DNA of 34,822 nucleotides, taken from contig DFHY01000039.1 of assembly GCA_002371345.1 (NCBI GenBank), positions 22,852 to 57,673 of the forward strand, given 5' to 3'. This DNA comes from Lachnospiraceae bacterium UBA3711. GTDB lineage: Bacteria; Bacillota; Clostridia; Lachnospirales; Lachnospiraceae. Numbering within the stretch: the stretch's first letter is position 1; every line of letters starts with the position of its first letter. Below are positions 14,414 to 23,351 of this stretch, piece after piece. The notes under the pieces were generated by a model. The model was not told the DNA's origin. It did not search any database and saw only the letters and a program-made list of their open reading frames with translations. The translations under genes and the position numbers were made by a program.

Positions 14414-16138
14414 GTGGCTGATCTAGAAGCAAAGGACACTGCGGAAGAGAAGAGGGCCTCATCCGCGCAGGACAACAGGAAGAATGGTGAGATCACCGCG
14501 AAGAACGTTCTGATACAGGGAACGATCCTCGCGGCTGCTTCGATTATTGCCAAAGTCATAGGGCTGATTTACAGGATACCTCTGTTCAATATCCTTGGAG
14601 ATGTCGGAAACAGCTATTACTCAACCGCGAATGAGATATATTCAATAATCCTGATGATCTCTTCCTTCAGCCTTCCTCTGGCCGTTTCGCGTCTGATGAG
14701 CGAACGCATCCAGAAGGGGGAGATGAAGAACGCGAACAGAGTATTCCTGTGCTCCATGCGCTTCGCGGTCATCTCCGGCGGTATACTTGCCCTGATCACA
14801 TACGCGTTTGCCGGAGTCATAACAAAGTATGTGATGAATGTCGAATACGCCAAGTACGGTCTGCGGGTACTGGCTCCGGTTATATTGATCTTCGCGATCA
14901 CCGGTGTTTTCCGCGGGTTTTTCCAGGGCTTCTCGAATATGGTTCCGACCGCTGTTTCCCAGGTCATCGAGCAGATCATCAACGCTGCCGTGTCCATCTG
15001 GGGGGCGTGGGTGCTGATGGATTACGGGCGCAGCCTTGTCGCCAAGGGTGAGAACGAGCTTGCCGCTCCGGGATGGGGAGCCGCCGGGGCTACATTCGGA
15101 ACGGTCGCGTCGGTGACTGTCGCGCTTCTGTTCATGATGTACCTCTATATGCGCTTTAACCGGAGGTTCCGCCACGCGGTAAGGAAGGACCAGACCGGAA
15201 AGAGGGAGTCTTCAAGGTACCTGTACCGTGTACTGATACTGACGATTCTTCCGATCATCCTGTCCACACTGGTGTACAACATCTCGAACGTTCTGGATCA
15301 GGGTATATTCAACGCTATTCTCAAGAGCCAGAACTATACGGAGAAGCAGTATGCCACAATCTGGGGCATATACACAGGACGTTTCCGTGTACTCATGAAT
15401 GTTCCGCTGTCTCTCGCGTCATCTCTGGGCCCGGCAGTTGTCCCGTCGCTGACGGCAGCGGTCGCCGCCAGGGACAAGGCGTCGGCGGTCAGGACGGTTC
15501 ATTCTTCCACGCGCTATACGATGATCGTCACCATCCCATGCGCGATGGGCATGGCCGCTCTCGGCGGTCCTATTATCCGGATGCTGTTCCATCCGGATTC
15601 GGGCATGGCGCTTTCGGCAGGCATCATGCAGGCGGGCGCCGCGGTTATTATCCTCTATGCCCTCAGCACACTGACGACCGCCATACTGCAGGGTCTCGGA
15701 AAGCTTCGCGAGCCGCTTATCCACAACGTGATAGCGCTTGTTATCCACGTTATATCGCTTGTAGTCATGCTTAGGTATCTGAATCTGAATATCTATTCCG
15801 TCCTGTATTCCAACGCTATATTCGCGCTTGTTGTCTGCATCCTCAACGCGCTGGCTATACGCCGGTATATCTACTATCAGCAGGAGATACGCAAAACATA
15901 CATCGTGCCGCTGATCTCGTCGATCATAATGGCGTTCGGATCCTACGCGGTATGGTATGTCCTTGATAAGGTGTTCGGCAATTCCATCGCCACCATAATG
16001 GCGATACTGTTCGGAATGGTAATATATCTGATATCAATGGTAGCTTTCCGCGGGATTACCGCTTCGGAGATGCGCAAGCTTCCGAAGGGTGAGATCCTGG
16101 TAGGAATATTCGTGAAGATGGGGCTGCTCAGGGAATGA
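14414..16138 (+). CDS. MurJ/SpoVB-type polysaccharide flippase (MOP superfamily)
   Basis: This 574-residue protein has about 14 membrane helices, beginning after a charged 30-residue cytosolic tail with LIQGTILAAASIIAKVIGLIYRIPL. It includes the family segment GNSYYSTANEIYSIILMISSF, and the PLFNILGD and FFQGFSN motifs. These place it in the SpoVB/YtgP group of the MVF/MOP exporters, some of which flip lipid II. Proximity to envelope genes fits that, but substrate specificity cannot be settled from sequence. The start is GTG at 14414, with GAGG 7 bases upstream. Its last codons overlap miaB by ATGA, so the two are translationally coupled. SpoVB (sporulation) and YtgP/MurJ (lipid II) are the main alternatives. 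Confidence 0.9.
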   Translation: MADLEAKDTAEEKRASSAQDNRKNGEITAKNVLIQGTILAAASIIAKVIGLIYRIPLFNILGDVGNSYYSTANEIYSIILMISSFSLPLAVSRLMSERIQKGEMKNANRVFLCSMRFAVISGGILALITYAFAGVITKYVMNVEYAKYGLRVLAPVILIFAITGVFRGFFQGFSNMVPTAVSQVIEQIINAAVSIWGAWVLMDYGRSLVAKGENELAAPGWGAAGATFGTVASVTVALLFMMYLYMRFNRRFRHAVRKDQTGKRESSRYLYRVLILTILPIILSTLVYNISNVLDQGIFNAILKSQNYTEKQYATIWGIYTGRFRVLMNVPLSLASSLGPAVVPSLTAAVAARDKASAVRTVHSSTRYTMIVTIPCAMGMAALGGPIIRMLFHPDSGMALSAGIMQAGAAVIILYALSTLTTAILQGLGKLREPLIHNVIALVIHVISLVVMLRYLNLNIYSVLYSNAIFALVVCILNALAIRRYIYYQQEIRKTYIVPLISSIIMAFGSYAVWYVLDKVFGNSIATIMAILFGMVIYLISMVAFRGITASEMRKLPKGEILVGIFVKMGLLRE

Positions 16139-17610
16139 ATAATACTGTATATGAATCTGAAGAATTCAGACGGATGCTGGATGAGACATCCGTCATGCCG
16201 GAGCCGCCTGTCATGGACGGCTCTCTTCGACAGGCCTGGTTCATCAACAGGTGCCGCCGGATTGTAGCCAGGAAAGAAGAAGAACTGAAGAGGGCTCTGA
16301 CATTCTGTGTAGTGACCTTCGGCTGTCAGATGAATGAGCGTGATTCGGAGAAGCTGCGCGGTATACTGCGTTTGTCCGGCTTCTCGCAGTCTGACACCGA
16401 GGAAGCTGATTTTGTTCTGTATAATACCTGTACGGTGCGGGAGAACGCGAATGTGCGGCTGTACGGAAGGCTTGGCTCCCTGAGCTCAGCCCGGAAGAAG
16501 AATCCGGCCATGAAGATAGCTCTGTGCGGCTGCATGATGCAGGAGAAGGACGAGATAGAACGCATACGGCAGAAGTACCGCTATATAAACCTGGTCTTCG
16601 GCACGCACAATCTGTACCGTTTCAGCGAGCTGCTGTGCGCGTGCCTGATGTCCGACGGCCAGATCATAGACGTGATGGACAAGAACGATTCTATCGTCGA
16701 GAATCTGCCCTCAGACAGGACATATTCTTTTAAAAGCGGCGTTAATATCATGTTCGGGTGCAACAATTTCTGCACCTACTGCATAGTGCCTTATGTCCGC
16801 GGAAGAGAAAAAAGCCGTGAGATGAAGGACATCCTGGATGAAACACGCCAGCTTGCCCGGGACGGTGTTGTCGAGGTCATGTTTCTCGGACAGAATGTCA
16901 ACTCATATGGCAAAGGGCTGTCCGGGGATGTATCTTTTTCAAAGCTCCTTGAGGAGGCGGAGAAGATTGACGGCATCAGGAGAATCAGATTCATGACTTC
17001 CCATCCGAAGGATCTGTCGGATGACCTGATAGAAGTGATGAAAAATTCCGGCAAGATATGCCCGCACCTGCATCTCCCGGTACAGAGCGGATCTTCAAGG
17101 CTGCTTAAGCTTATGAACCGCCATTATACAAAAGAATCCTATCTTGACCTTGTATCGCGTCTGAGAGAGGCTATTCCGGATCTGTCCCTGTCAACGGATA
17201 TTATCGTCGGGTTCCCGGGTGAGACAGAGGAGGACTTTCAGGAGACTCTTGATATTGTGCGGCGCGTTGAATATGATTCCGCGTTTACTTTCCTGTATTC
17301 AAAGCGGACGGGGACGCCCGCTGCCTCCATGGAAGGCCAGGTCAGTGATGAGACGGCCCATGAGCGGTTCGACAGACTCCTGGCAGAGGTACAGTCGATC
17401 GGAAGGAGAAGGTCTTCCCGTTTTGAGGGAACTGTACAGAGCGTGCTTGCCGAGGAGGTAAACAGGCAGGACAGAAGCCTTCTGACAGGCCGTACGCCGC
17501 ACAATCTTGTAGTGCATTTTCCGGGGGATAAGTCAATGATAGGAAGCATCGTTGACGTAAGGCTGGACAAGGCGCACGGGTTCTATTACACGGGAACAGA
17601 AAGAGAGTGA
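16135..17610 (+). CDS. miaB: tRNA-2-methylthio-N6-dimethylallyladenosine synthase MiaB
   Basis: MiaB adds a methylthio group to i6A at position 37 of tRNA. The 491-residue protein has an N-terminal methylthiotransferase domain with three Cys ligands for the auxiliary cluster (Cys64 in FGCQMNERDS, Cys99 in YNTCTV, Cys133 in CGCMMQ), the radical SAM CxxxCxxC (Cys209, Cys213, Cys216 in GCNNFCTYCIVPYVRG), and a C-terminal TRAM domain (about 425-490). The family-specific N-terminal extension of about 50 residues is present. It overlaps the preceding gene by 4 bases and mutS begins 3 bases after its stop. With miaA further down, the full ms2i6A route is encoded here. Confidence 0.96.
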   Translation: MNNTVYESEEFRRMLDETSVMPEPPVMDGSLRQAWFINRCRRIVARKEEELKRALTFCVVTFGCQMNERDSEKLRGILRLSGFSQSDTEEADFVLYNTCTVRENANVRLYGRLGSLSSARKKNPAMKIALCGCMMQEKDEIERIRQKYRYINLVFGTHNLYRFSELLCACLMSDGQIIDVMDKNDSIVENLPSDRTYSFKSGVNIMFGCNNFCTYCIVPYVRGREKSREMKDILDETRQLARDGVVEVMFLGQNVNSYGKGLSGDVSFSKLLEEAEKIDGIRRIRFMTSHPKDLSDDLIEVMKNSGKICPHLHLPVQSGSSRLLKLMNRHYTKESYLDLVSRLREAIPDLSLSTDIIVGFPGETEEDFQETLDIVRRVEYDSAFTFLYSKRTGTPAASMEGQVSDETAHERFDRLLAEVQSIGRRRSSRFEGTVQSVLAEEVNRQDRSLLTGRTPHNLVVHFPGDKSMIGSIVDVRLDKAHGFYYTGTERE

Positions 17611-17613
17611 TTC

Positions 17614-20292
17614 ATGCTTCTTGATGAGGTTGACGTCAGCAGATTATCGCCGATGATGAAACTGTATGTCGAGACGAAGAGACAGTATGCCGACTGCATT
17701 CTGTTCTACCGTCTCGGCGATTTTTATGAGATGTTCTTTGACGATGCCATTCTGGTATCAAGAGAGCTTGAGCTCACCCTGACCGGAAAAGAATGCGGTC
17801 TTGACGAGAGAGCTCCTATGTGCGGCGTCCCGTATCATGCTGTCGAAAGCTACCTGAATAAACTGGTAGCAAACGGGCACAAGGTGGCGATCGGAGAGCA
17901 GGTTGAAGACCCGAAGCTTGCGAAGGGACTCGTCAGGCGTGAGGTTGTGCGTATCGCGACTCCCGGAACGAATCTCGACACCTCTGCCCTTGACGCAGGC
18001 CGGAACAACTATCTGATGAGCATAATATGTCTGTCGGACCGGTTCGGAATAGCTTCGGTAGATATAACAACCGGGTCATTCCTCGTGACGGAAGCGGATT
18101 CACGCAGGAGGCTCAGAGATGAGATCCTGCGGTACAATCCCGCGGAGATTATCTGCAATGAAGCGCTTCAGATGTCAGGCCTCGACCTCGACGAGATACG
18201 AAATACAGCCGGTTCTACAGTATTTACGCTTGACGCCTCATATTTTGACTCTGACGGATGCAGGCAGGAGATCCTGGATCATTTTCATGTGCATTCCCTG
18301 CAGGGTATCGGCCTTGGAGATATGGAGTGCGGATCGATCGCTGCCGGCGCCGTCCTGCGTTATCTGAAGGAAACGCAGATGTCAGAGCTTGGCAACCTTA
18401 CGGAGATCACTCCCTATACGATCGGCAAGTATATGGTGCTTGACTCCTTCACAAGGCGCAATCTCGAGCTCACTGAAACTATGAGGGAGAAGGCGAGAAG
18501 GGGTTCCCTGCTCTGGGTGCTTGACAAAACGAAAACAGCCATGGGCGCGCGCTTGCTCCGGTCATGGATCGAGCAGCCGCTGATCGACAAGGAAGAGATA
18601 GAAGAGCGGCTTGAAGCGGTGTCCCAGATGTGCCGGAATGCTATAACAAGGGAAGAGATCCGTGAATACCTGCAGCCGGTATATGACCTTGAGAGGCTGA
18701 TATCGAGAATATCATACCGCAGCGCGAACCCCAGAGATCTTATAGCCTTCCGCACATCCCTGGAGATGGTTCCCCATATTAAGCGCGCGCTCAGGGAATA
18801 TCCTGCCGGGCTGATCCAAAAGATGTATGAGGAGATCGATGAGCTGGAGGATGTCTGCGGACTGATCTCACGCTCGATCATCGACGATCCTCCCATGGTC
18901 ATACGTGAGGCTGGTTTTATCCGCGACGGATACAACGAGGAAGTGGACCGCCTGAGATCCGCGGCGAGGGACGGCAAGAGCTGGCTTGCGGATGTTGAGA
19001 AGAGAGAGAAGGAGAGAACCGGGATCTCCAAGATGAAGCTCAAGTTCAATAAAGTATTCGGCTACTATCTTGAGATCCCGAACAGCTTCCGGGATAAGGT
19101 TCCCGACAACTATATGCGCAAACAGACGCTTGTCAACGCGGAGCGCTACATCACGCCAGAACTCAAGGAACTGGAGGAAACGATCCTCGGAGCGTCAGAC
19201 AGGCTTAACACACTCGAATATGAGCTGTTCATCCAGGTCCGTGAGGAGATTGCGGCACAGACCTCCAGGATCCAGAAGACCGCGCACGCGATCGCCGTGG
19301 CCGATGTCATAGCGTCTCTGGCCTGCGTCGCGGAGCAGAACCGCTATGTCCGTCCGAAGATAAATGACCGGGGCGTAATAGACATACGTGACGGCCGTCA
19401 TCCTGTAGTTGAGCAGATGAGCGGAGGTGATCTCTTCGTTCCGAACGATACCGTACTCGACAACCGCAAAAACCGGATCAGCATAATAACAGGACCGAAT
19501 ATGGCCGGCAAGTCGACATATATGAGGCAGAGCGCGCTGATAGTGCTCATGGCCCAGATAGGGTCGTTCGTTCCGGCGGGATCAGCGAATATAGGCCTGG
19601 TAGACAGGATCTTCACACGCGTAGGCGCGTCTGACGACCTTGCCAGCGGCCGGTCGACATTCATGGTTGAAATGAGCGAGGTGGCTCTTATCCTGAGACA
19701 GGCAACGAAAAACTCTCTGCTTATTCTGGACGAGATAGGAAGGGGCACCTCCACCTATGACGGGCTGTCGATCGCGTGGGCCGTTGTTGAGCATATCGCG
19801 GATACGAAGCTGATCGGCGCGAAGACTCTCTTCGCCACACATTATCATGAGCTGACTGAACTTGACGGTAAGATTCCCGGAGTCAACAACTACTGCATCG
19901 CCGTCAGGGAGAAGGGCGACGATATTGTATTTCTGAGGAAGATAGTCAAGGGAGGCGCGGACAGAAGCTACGGAATACAGGTCGCGAAGCTTGCCGGCGT
20001 TCCCGATTCCGTAATAGAGCGGGCCAAAGAACTCGCCGAAGAGCTGAGCGCGCACGACATCACCGAAACCGCGGCCGCGGAACCCGCCGCAAGGCCTGCC
20101 AGGAAGCAGAAGAAGAGAAGAGCCGACGAGGTGGATCTGCACCAGATGTCATTTTTCGATACCGTCACAGACGAGGATGTCATCCGCGAACTGAAGGAGA
20201 TAGACGTAACCAATCTTACTCCGATAGAAGCTATGAACACTCTGTACGCGCTGCAGAACAGGCTGAAAAACCGCTGGCAGCCGGAATCCTGA
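17614..20292 (+). CDS. mutS: DNA mismatch repair protein MutS
   Basis: This 892-residue protein recognises mispairs and recruits MutL. Domain I has the mispair-contacting FYE (Phe37-Glu39) inside RLGDFYEMFFDDA. The ATPase domain has GPNMAGKST (627-635), LDEIGRGTSTYDG and the ATHYHEL switch. The C-terminal linker is Ala/Lys rich and carries QMSFFD (844-849), which resembles the beta-clamp binding consensus, followed by a short tetramerisation-like tail. Length is typical. The gene is 3 bases from miaB and 5 bases from mutL, so the three form a tight unit. The ATG has a weak upstream SD (AGAGAG) and probably depends on coupling. Confidence 0.97.
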   Translation: MLLDEVDVSRLSPMMKLYVETKRQYADCILFYRLGDFYEMFFDDAILVSRELELTLTGKECGLDERAPMCGVPYHAVESYLNKLVANGHKVAIGEQVEDPKLAKGLVRREVVRIATPGTNLDTSALDAGRNNYLMSIICLSDRFGIASVDITTGSFLVTEADSRRRLRDEILRYNPAEIICNEALQMSGLDLDEIRNTAGSTVFTLDASYFDSDGCRQEILDHFHVHSLQGIGLGDMECGSIAAGAVLRYLKETQMSELGNLTEITPYTIGKYMVLDSFTRRNLELTETMREKARRGSLLWVLDKTKTAMGARLLRSWIEQPLIDKEEIEERLEAVSQMCRNAITREEIREYLQPVYDLERLISRISYRSANPRDLIAFRTSLEMVPHIKRALREYPAGLIQKMYEEIDELEDVCGLISRSIIDDPPMVIREAGFIRDGYNEEVDRLRSAARDGKSWLADVEKREKERTGISKMKLKFNKVFGYYLEIPNSFRDKVPDNYMRKQTLVNAERYITPELKELEETILGASDRLNTLEYELFIQVREEIAAQTSRIQKTAHAIAVADVIASLACVAEQNRYVRPKINDRGVIDIRDGRHPVVEQMSGGDLFVPNDTVLDNRKNRISIITGPNMAGKSTYMRQSALIVLMAQIGSFVPAGSANIGLVDRIFTRVGASDDLASGRSTFMVEMSEVALILRQATKNSLLILDEIGRGTSTYDGLSIAWAVVEHIADTKLIGAKTLFATHYHELTELDGKIPGVNNYCIAVREKGDDIVFLRKIVKGGADRSYGIQVAKLAGVPDSVIERAKELAEELSAHDITETAAAEPAARPARKQKKRRADEVDLHQMSFFDTVTDEDVIRELKEIDVTNLTPIEAMNTLYALQNRLKNRWQPES

Positions 20293-20297
20293 TAGTC

Positions 20298-22304
20298 ATG
20301 AAAGAAATCCAAGTACTTGAACAGAAAACCATAGACAAGATCGCTGCCGGCGAGGTTGTGGAGCGCCCCGGGTCGATTGTCAAAGAGCTGTGCGAAAATG
20401 CTCTCGACAGCGGCGCGTCCGCCATTACGGTGGAGATACGCGATGGCGGGATCTCGATGATACGTGTGACGGACAATGGTGAAGGCATCGATCCTTCCCA
20501 GGTGAGAAACGCGTTCCTGCGTCACGCGACCTCAAAGATAACCAGGGTTGACGACCTGGTTTCTATCAGATCCTTCGGCTTCCGGGGTGAAGCGCTGTCC
20601 AGTATCAGTGCGGTCAGCCGTGTTGAGCTTATCACTAAGGTAAGAGAGAACCTGACCGGCATAAGGTACAAGATTGAAGGCGGCAGTGAGACGCTGTATG
20701 AGGAGGTCGGGGCCCCTGAGGGCAGTACCTTCATAGTCCGGGACCTGTTCTACAACACTCCCGCCCGCAGGAAGTTCTTAAAGAGCGCCCAGACCGAGGC
20801 CGGATATATCAGCGACTTCGTCAGCAGGCTCGCCCTGTCCAACCCGCATATATCTGTCAAGTTCATGGTTAATTCCACAACCCGGCTGTCAACGTCCGGC
20901 TATGGGAGCCAGGCGGATGTCATCAATTCCGTCTTCGGAAGAGATGTACGCTCGAATCTGATCGAAGTCGACCGGAAGTATGAAGACGGGGGCATGAGCC
21001 TGAAGGGATGGATAGGAAAGCCTCAGATCAGCCGCGGCAACCGTTCCAATGAGATACTGTATGTGAACGGCCGCCTGGTATACAACAACATCTTCTCAAA
21101 AGCCATTGAGGAAGGCTATGAGACATTCCTGATGCAGCATAAGTTCCCGTTTGTCATCCTCTCACTCACAGTGCCGGGAGACAGGGTGGATGTGAATGTG
21201 CATCCTGCCAAGGCTCAGGTCAGGTTCTCTGACGGTCCTGCTGTATATGAATTCGTGAAGTCATCCGTCAGGGAGCTTCTTGACCACCGCGAGCTAATAA
21301 TTGACACCACATTCGGCACAGTCTCTGAGGAGATCTCCAGGCAGAAGGAAGCGAGAAGGAGAGCGCAGGAGGCTGAGAAGGAGAAGGATACGCCTGAACC
21401 GTTCGAAGCTCTCCGCAGGGAGCACAATGCCCCGGGAGGCTATCTGGATGGAACCGGGCAGGGAGTGTCGCCATATTCAAAACGTTACCCTGACAGGGTG
21501 ATGGAACCTGATACGGCCGCATACAAGATATCTGACGAAGGGTCATCAGCGGAACCTGCCGTCGGCATATCAGGAGTGAAGCCCTCATCCGGCTCATATG
21601 GAACACGGATGCCGGAGAGGCCTTCCGAAGACCGGATAGAGCAGTCAAACCGTTTTCTGAAGGAGGTCTCCCAGCTGTCGATATTCGATGATAATGATAA
21701 CTCCGTCTTCCTCAGTCAGGAGACACGGCCGGAGCACCGTCTTATAGGACAGCTGTTTGATACATACTGGATAATCGAATTCAGGGACAGCATGTATATT
21801 ATCGATCAGCACGCCGCGCACGAAAAAGTCCTCTTCGAGCGTCTGATGGAGAAGTACAGAAGCAAGCAGGCGTCGTCACAGATGCTCAGTCCTTCCATTA
21901 TTGTATCCCTTACTCTGGCGGAGGAGTCAATTCTGAAGGAAAACATAGGGTACTTTCATATGATCGGTTTCGAGATCGAACCGTTCGGAGGGCATGATTA
22001 CATGATCAGTGCCGTGCCGCAGGATCTCTTCGGGCTGACTGAAAAGGAATATTTCATGGAGATGCTTGACAGCCTGAGCGCCGATACCGGCAGGACCTCC
22101 ATCGAGACGATAACGATGAGGGTGGCTACAATGGCGTGCAAGGCCGCGGTGAAGGGAAATACCCGTCTGAGCACGCGGGAGGCGGACGAGCTTATCTCGG
22201 AGCTTCTGACCTTGGACAATCCTTACAACTGTCCTCACGGCCGCCCGACGATACTGTCCATGACAAAGACAGAGATCGAAAAGAAGTTCCACCGCATCGT
22301 GTGA
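20298..22304 (+). CDS. mutL: DNA mismatch repair endonuclease MutL
   Basis: The GHKL ATPase is complete: IAAGEVVERPGSIVKELCENALDSGA region (about 13-37), DNGEGI, RHATSKI and SFGFRGEALSSIS. The C-terminal domain has the nuclease motif DQHAAHEKVLFERL (Asp503 onward), AxKAAVKG and CPHGRP (645-650). This means a MutL that nicks DNA itself, as expected where MutH and Dam-directed repair are absent. A poorly conserved linker (about 345-465) includes QLSIFD (459-464), which resembles a clamp-binding motif. It follows mutS by 5 bases and is 668 residues long. Confidence 0.97.
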   Translation: MKEIQVLEQKTIDKIAAGEVVERPGSIVKELCENALDSGASAITVEIRDGGISMIRVTDNGEGIDPSQVRNAFLRHATSKITRVDDLVSIRSFGFRGEALSSISAVSRVELITKVRENLTGIRYKIEGGSETLYEEVGAPEGSTFIVRDLFYNTPARRKFLKSAQTEAGYISDFVSRLALSNPHISVKFMVNSTTRLSTSGYGSQADVINSVFGRDVRSNLIEVDRKYEDGGMSLKGWIGKPQISRGNRSNEILYVNGRLVYNNIFSKAIEEGYETFLMQHKFPFVILSLTVPGDRVDVNVHPAKAQVRFSDGPAVYEFVKSSVRELLDHRELIIDTTFGTVSEEISRQKEARRRAQEAEKEKDTPEPFEALRREHNAPGGYLDGTGQGVSPYSKRYPDRVMEPDTAAYKISDEGSSAEPAVGISGVKPSSGSYGTRMPERPSEDRIEQSNRFLKEVSQLSIFDDNDNSVFLSQETRPEHRLIGQLFDTYWIIEFRDSMYIIDQHAAHEKVLFERLMEKYRSKQASSQMLSPSIIVSLTLAEESILKENIGYFHMIGFEIEPFGGHDYMISAVPQDLFGLTEKEYFMEMLDSLSADTGRTSIETITMRVATMACKAAVKGNTRLSTREADELISELLTLDNPYNCPHGRPTILSMTKTEIEKKFHRIV

Positions 22305-22313
22305 GGTGCCGAC

Positions 22314-23252
22314 ATGGAGAAGAAAAAACTGATCGTGCTCACCGGGCCAACGGCTGTCGGAAAGACGAAGCTTTCCATCGCGCTCGCAAAAAGATGCGGC
22401 GGTGAGATCATATCCGCGGACTCTATGCAGGTCTACCGCGGCATGGACATCGGTTCGGCAAAGATACGTCCCGATGAGATGAAAGGAGTCAGGCATCATC
22501 TGATAGACGTGCTCGATCCGTCTCAGAGCTTTGACGTTGTTCAGTTCCAGGCCCTGGCAAATGAAGCCATAGCAGATATTCAGAGTCGCGGAAGGATCCC
22601 GATCCTGACCGGCGGAACGGGCTTCTATATCCAGTCCGTAGTGTACGATATAGACTTCACTGAAAATGACGGGGACACTTCATACAGAAGAATGCTCGAA
22701 GAGATGGATCCCTCACAGCTGTACGCCATGCTGAAGGAGTCTGATCCCGAGTCCGCGGCAGCTATCCATCCGAACAATATACGCCGTGTGATCCGCGCCC
22801 TGGAGTTCTCGCATCAGACCGGGATGCTGATATCCGAGCACAACAAAACTCAGAGGCAAAAGCAATCCTCATACCTGTTCTGTTATTTTGTCCTGACACA
22901 GGACAGGGAGCGTGTCTATGAGAGAATCAACCGGAGAGTAGACCTCATGCTTGAGGAAGGCCTTGAGGCTGAGGTCAGGCGTCTGAGGGATATGGGGATG
23001 ACCCCTGACATGACATCCATGAAGGGACTTGGTTATGCGGAGATGCTGAGATATCTCTCTGGGGAAATCCCGTACGAAGAGGCAGTGCGCCTGATCAAGC
23101 GCAACACAAGGCATTTCGCAAAGAGGCAGCTGACATGGTTCAGGCGTGAAAAGGACGTTATCTGGATCGACAGGGATGATTACGGATGCGACGACGGCAG
23201 GATTCTCGAAGCCATGACAGATATACTGCGCGGCAGGGGTATCTTGAGCTGA
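22314..23252 (+). CDS. miaA: tRNA dimethylallyltransferase MiaA
   Basis: MiaA puts the dimethylallyl group on A37 of UNN-decoding tRNAs, the substrate for MiaB. The 312-residue protein has the P-loop GPTAVGKT (11-18), SADSMQVYRGMDIGSAK, LTGGTGFYIQ, and the C-terminal RNTRHFAKRQLTWFRR tRNA-contact region. GAGG inside the mutL stop region is 7 bases upstream of the ATG. It closes the miaB-mutS-mutL-miaA block. Confidence 0.96.
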   Translation: MEKKKLIVLTGPTAVGKTKLSIALAKRCGGEIISADSMQVYRGMDIGSAKIRPDEMKGVRHHLIDVLDPSQSFDVVQFQALANEAIADIQSRGRIPILTGGTGFYIQSVVYDIDFTENDGDTSYRRMLEEMDPSQLYAMLKESDPESAAAIHPNNIRRVIRALEFSHQTGMLISEHNKTQRQKQSSYLFCYFVLTQDRERVYERINRRVDLMLEEGLEAEVRRLRDMGMTPDMTSMKGLGYAEMLRYLSGEIPYEEAVRLIKRNTRHFAKRQLTWFRREKDVIWIDRDDYGCDDGRILEAMTDILRGRGILS

Positions 23253-23351
23253 TCCTGAGAAATCGTGCTGCCTGCTGAATAGCGGCCCGGCGCGGCTGAT
23301 AAGAGTACGCTGCTCTAAGCTGCCGGATGAAAGCGAGGCATATGGAGATAT

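Noticed and set aside
20069..20080. CCGCGGCCGCGG palindrome in mutS
   Set aside because: It is short, falls in an Ala/Pro-rich low-complexity coding stretch and is likely to be a composition effect.
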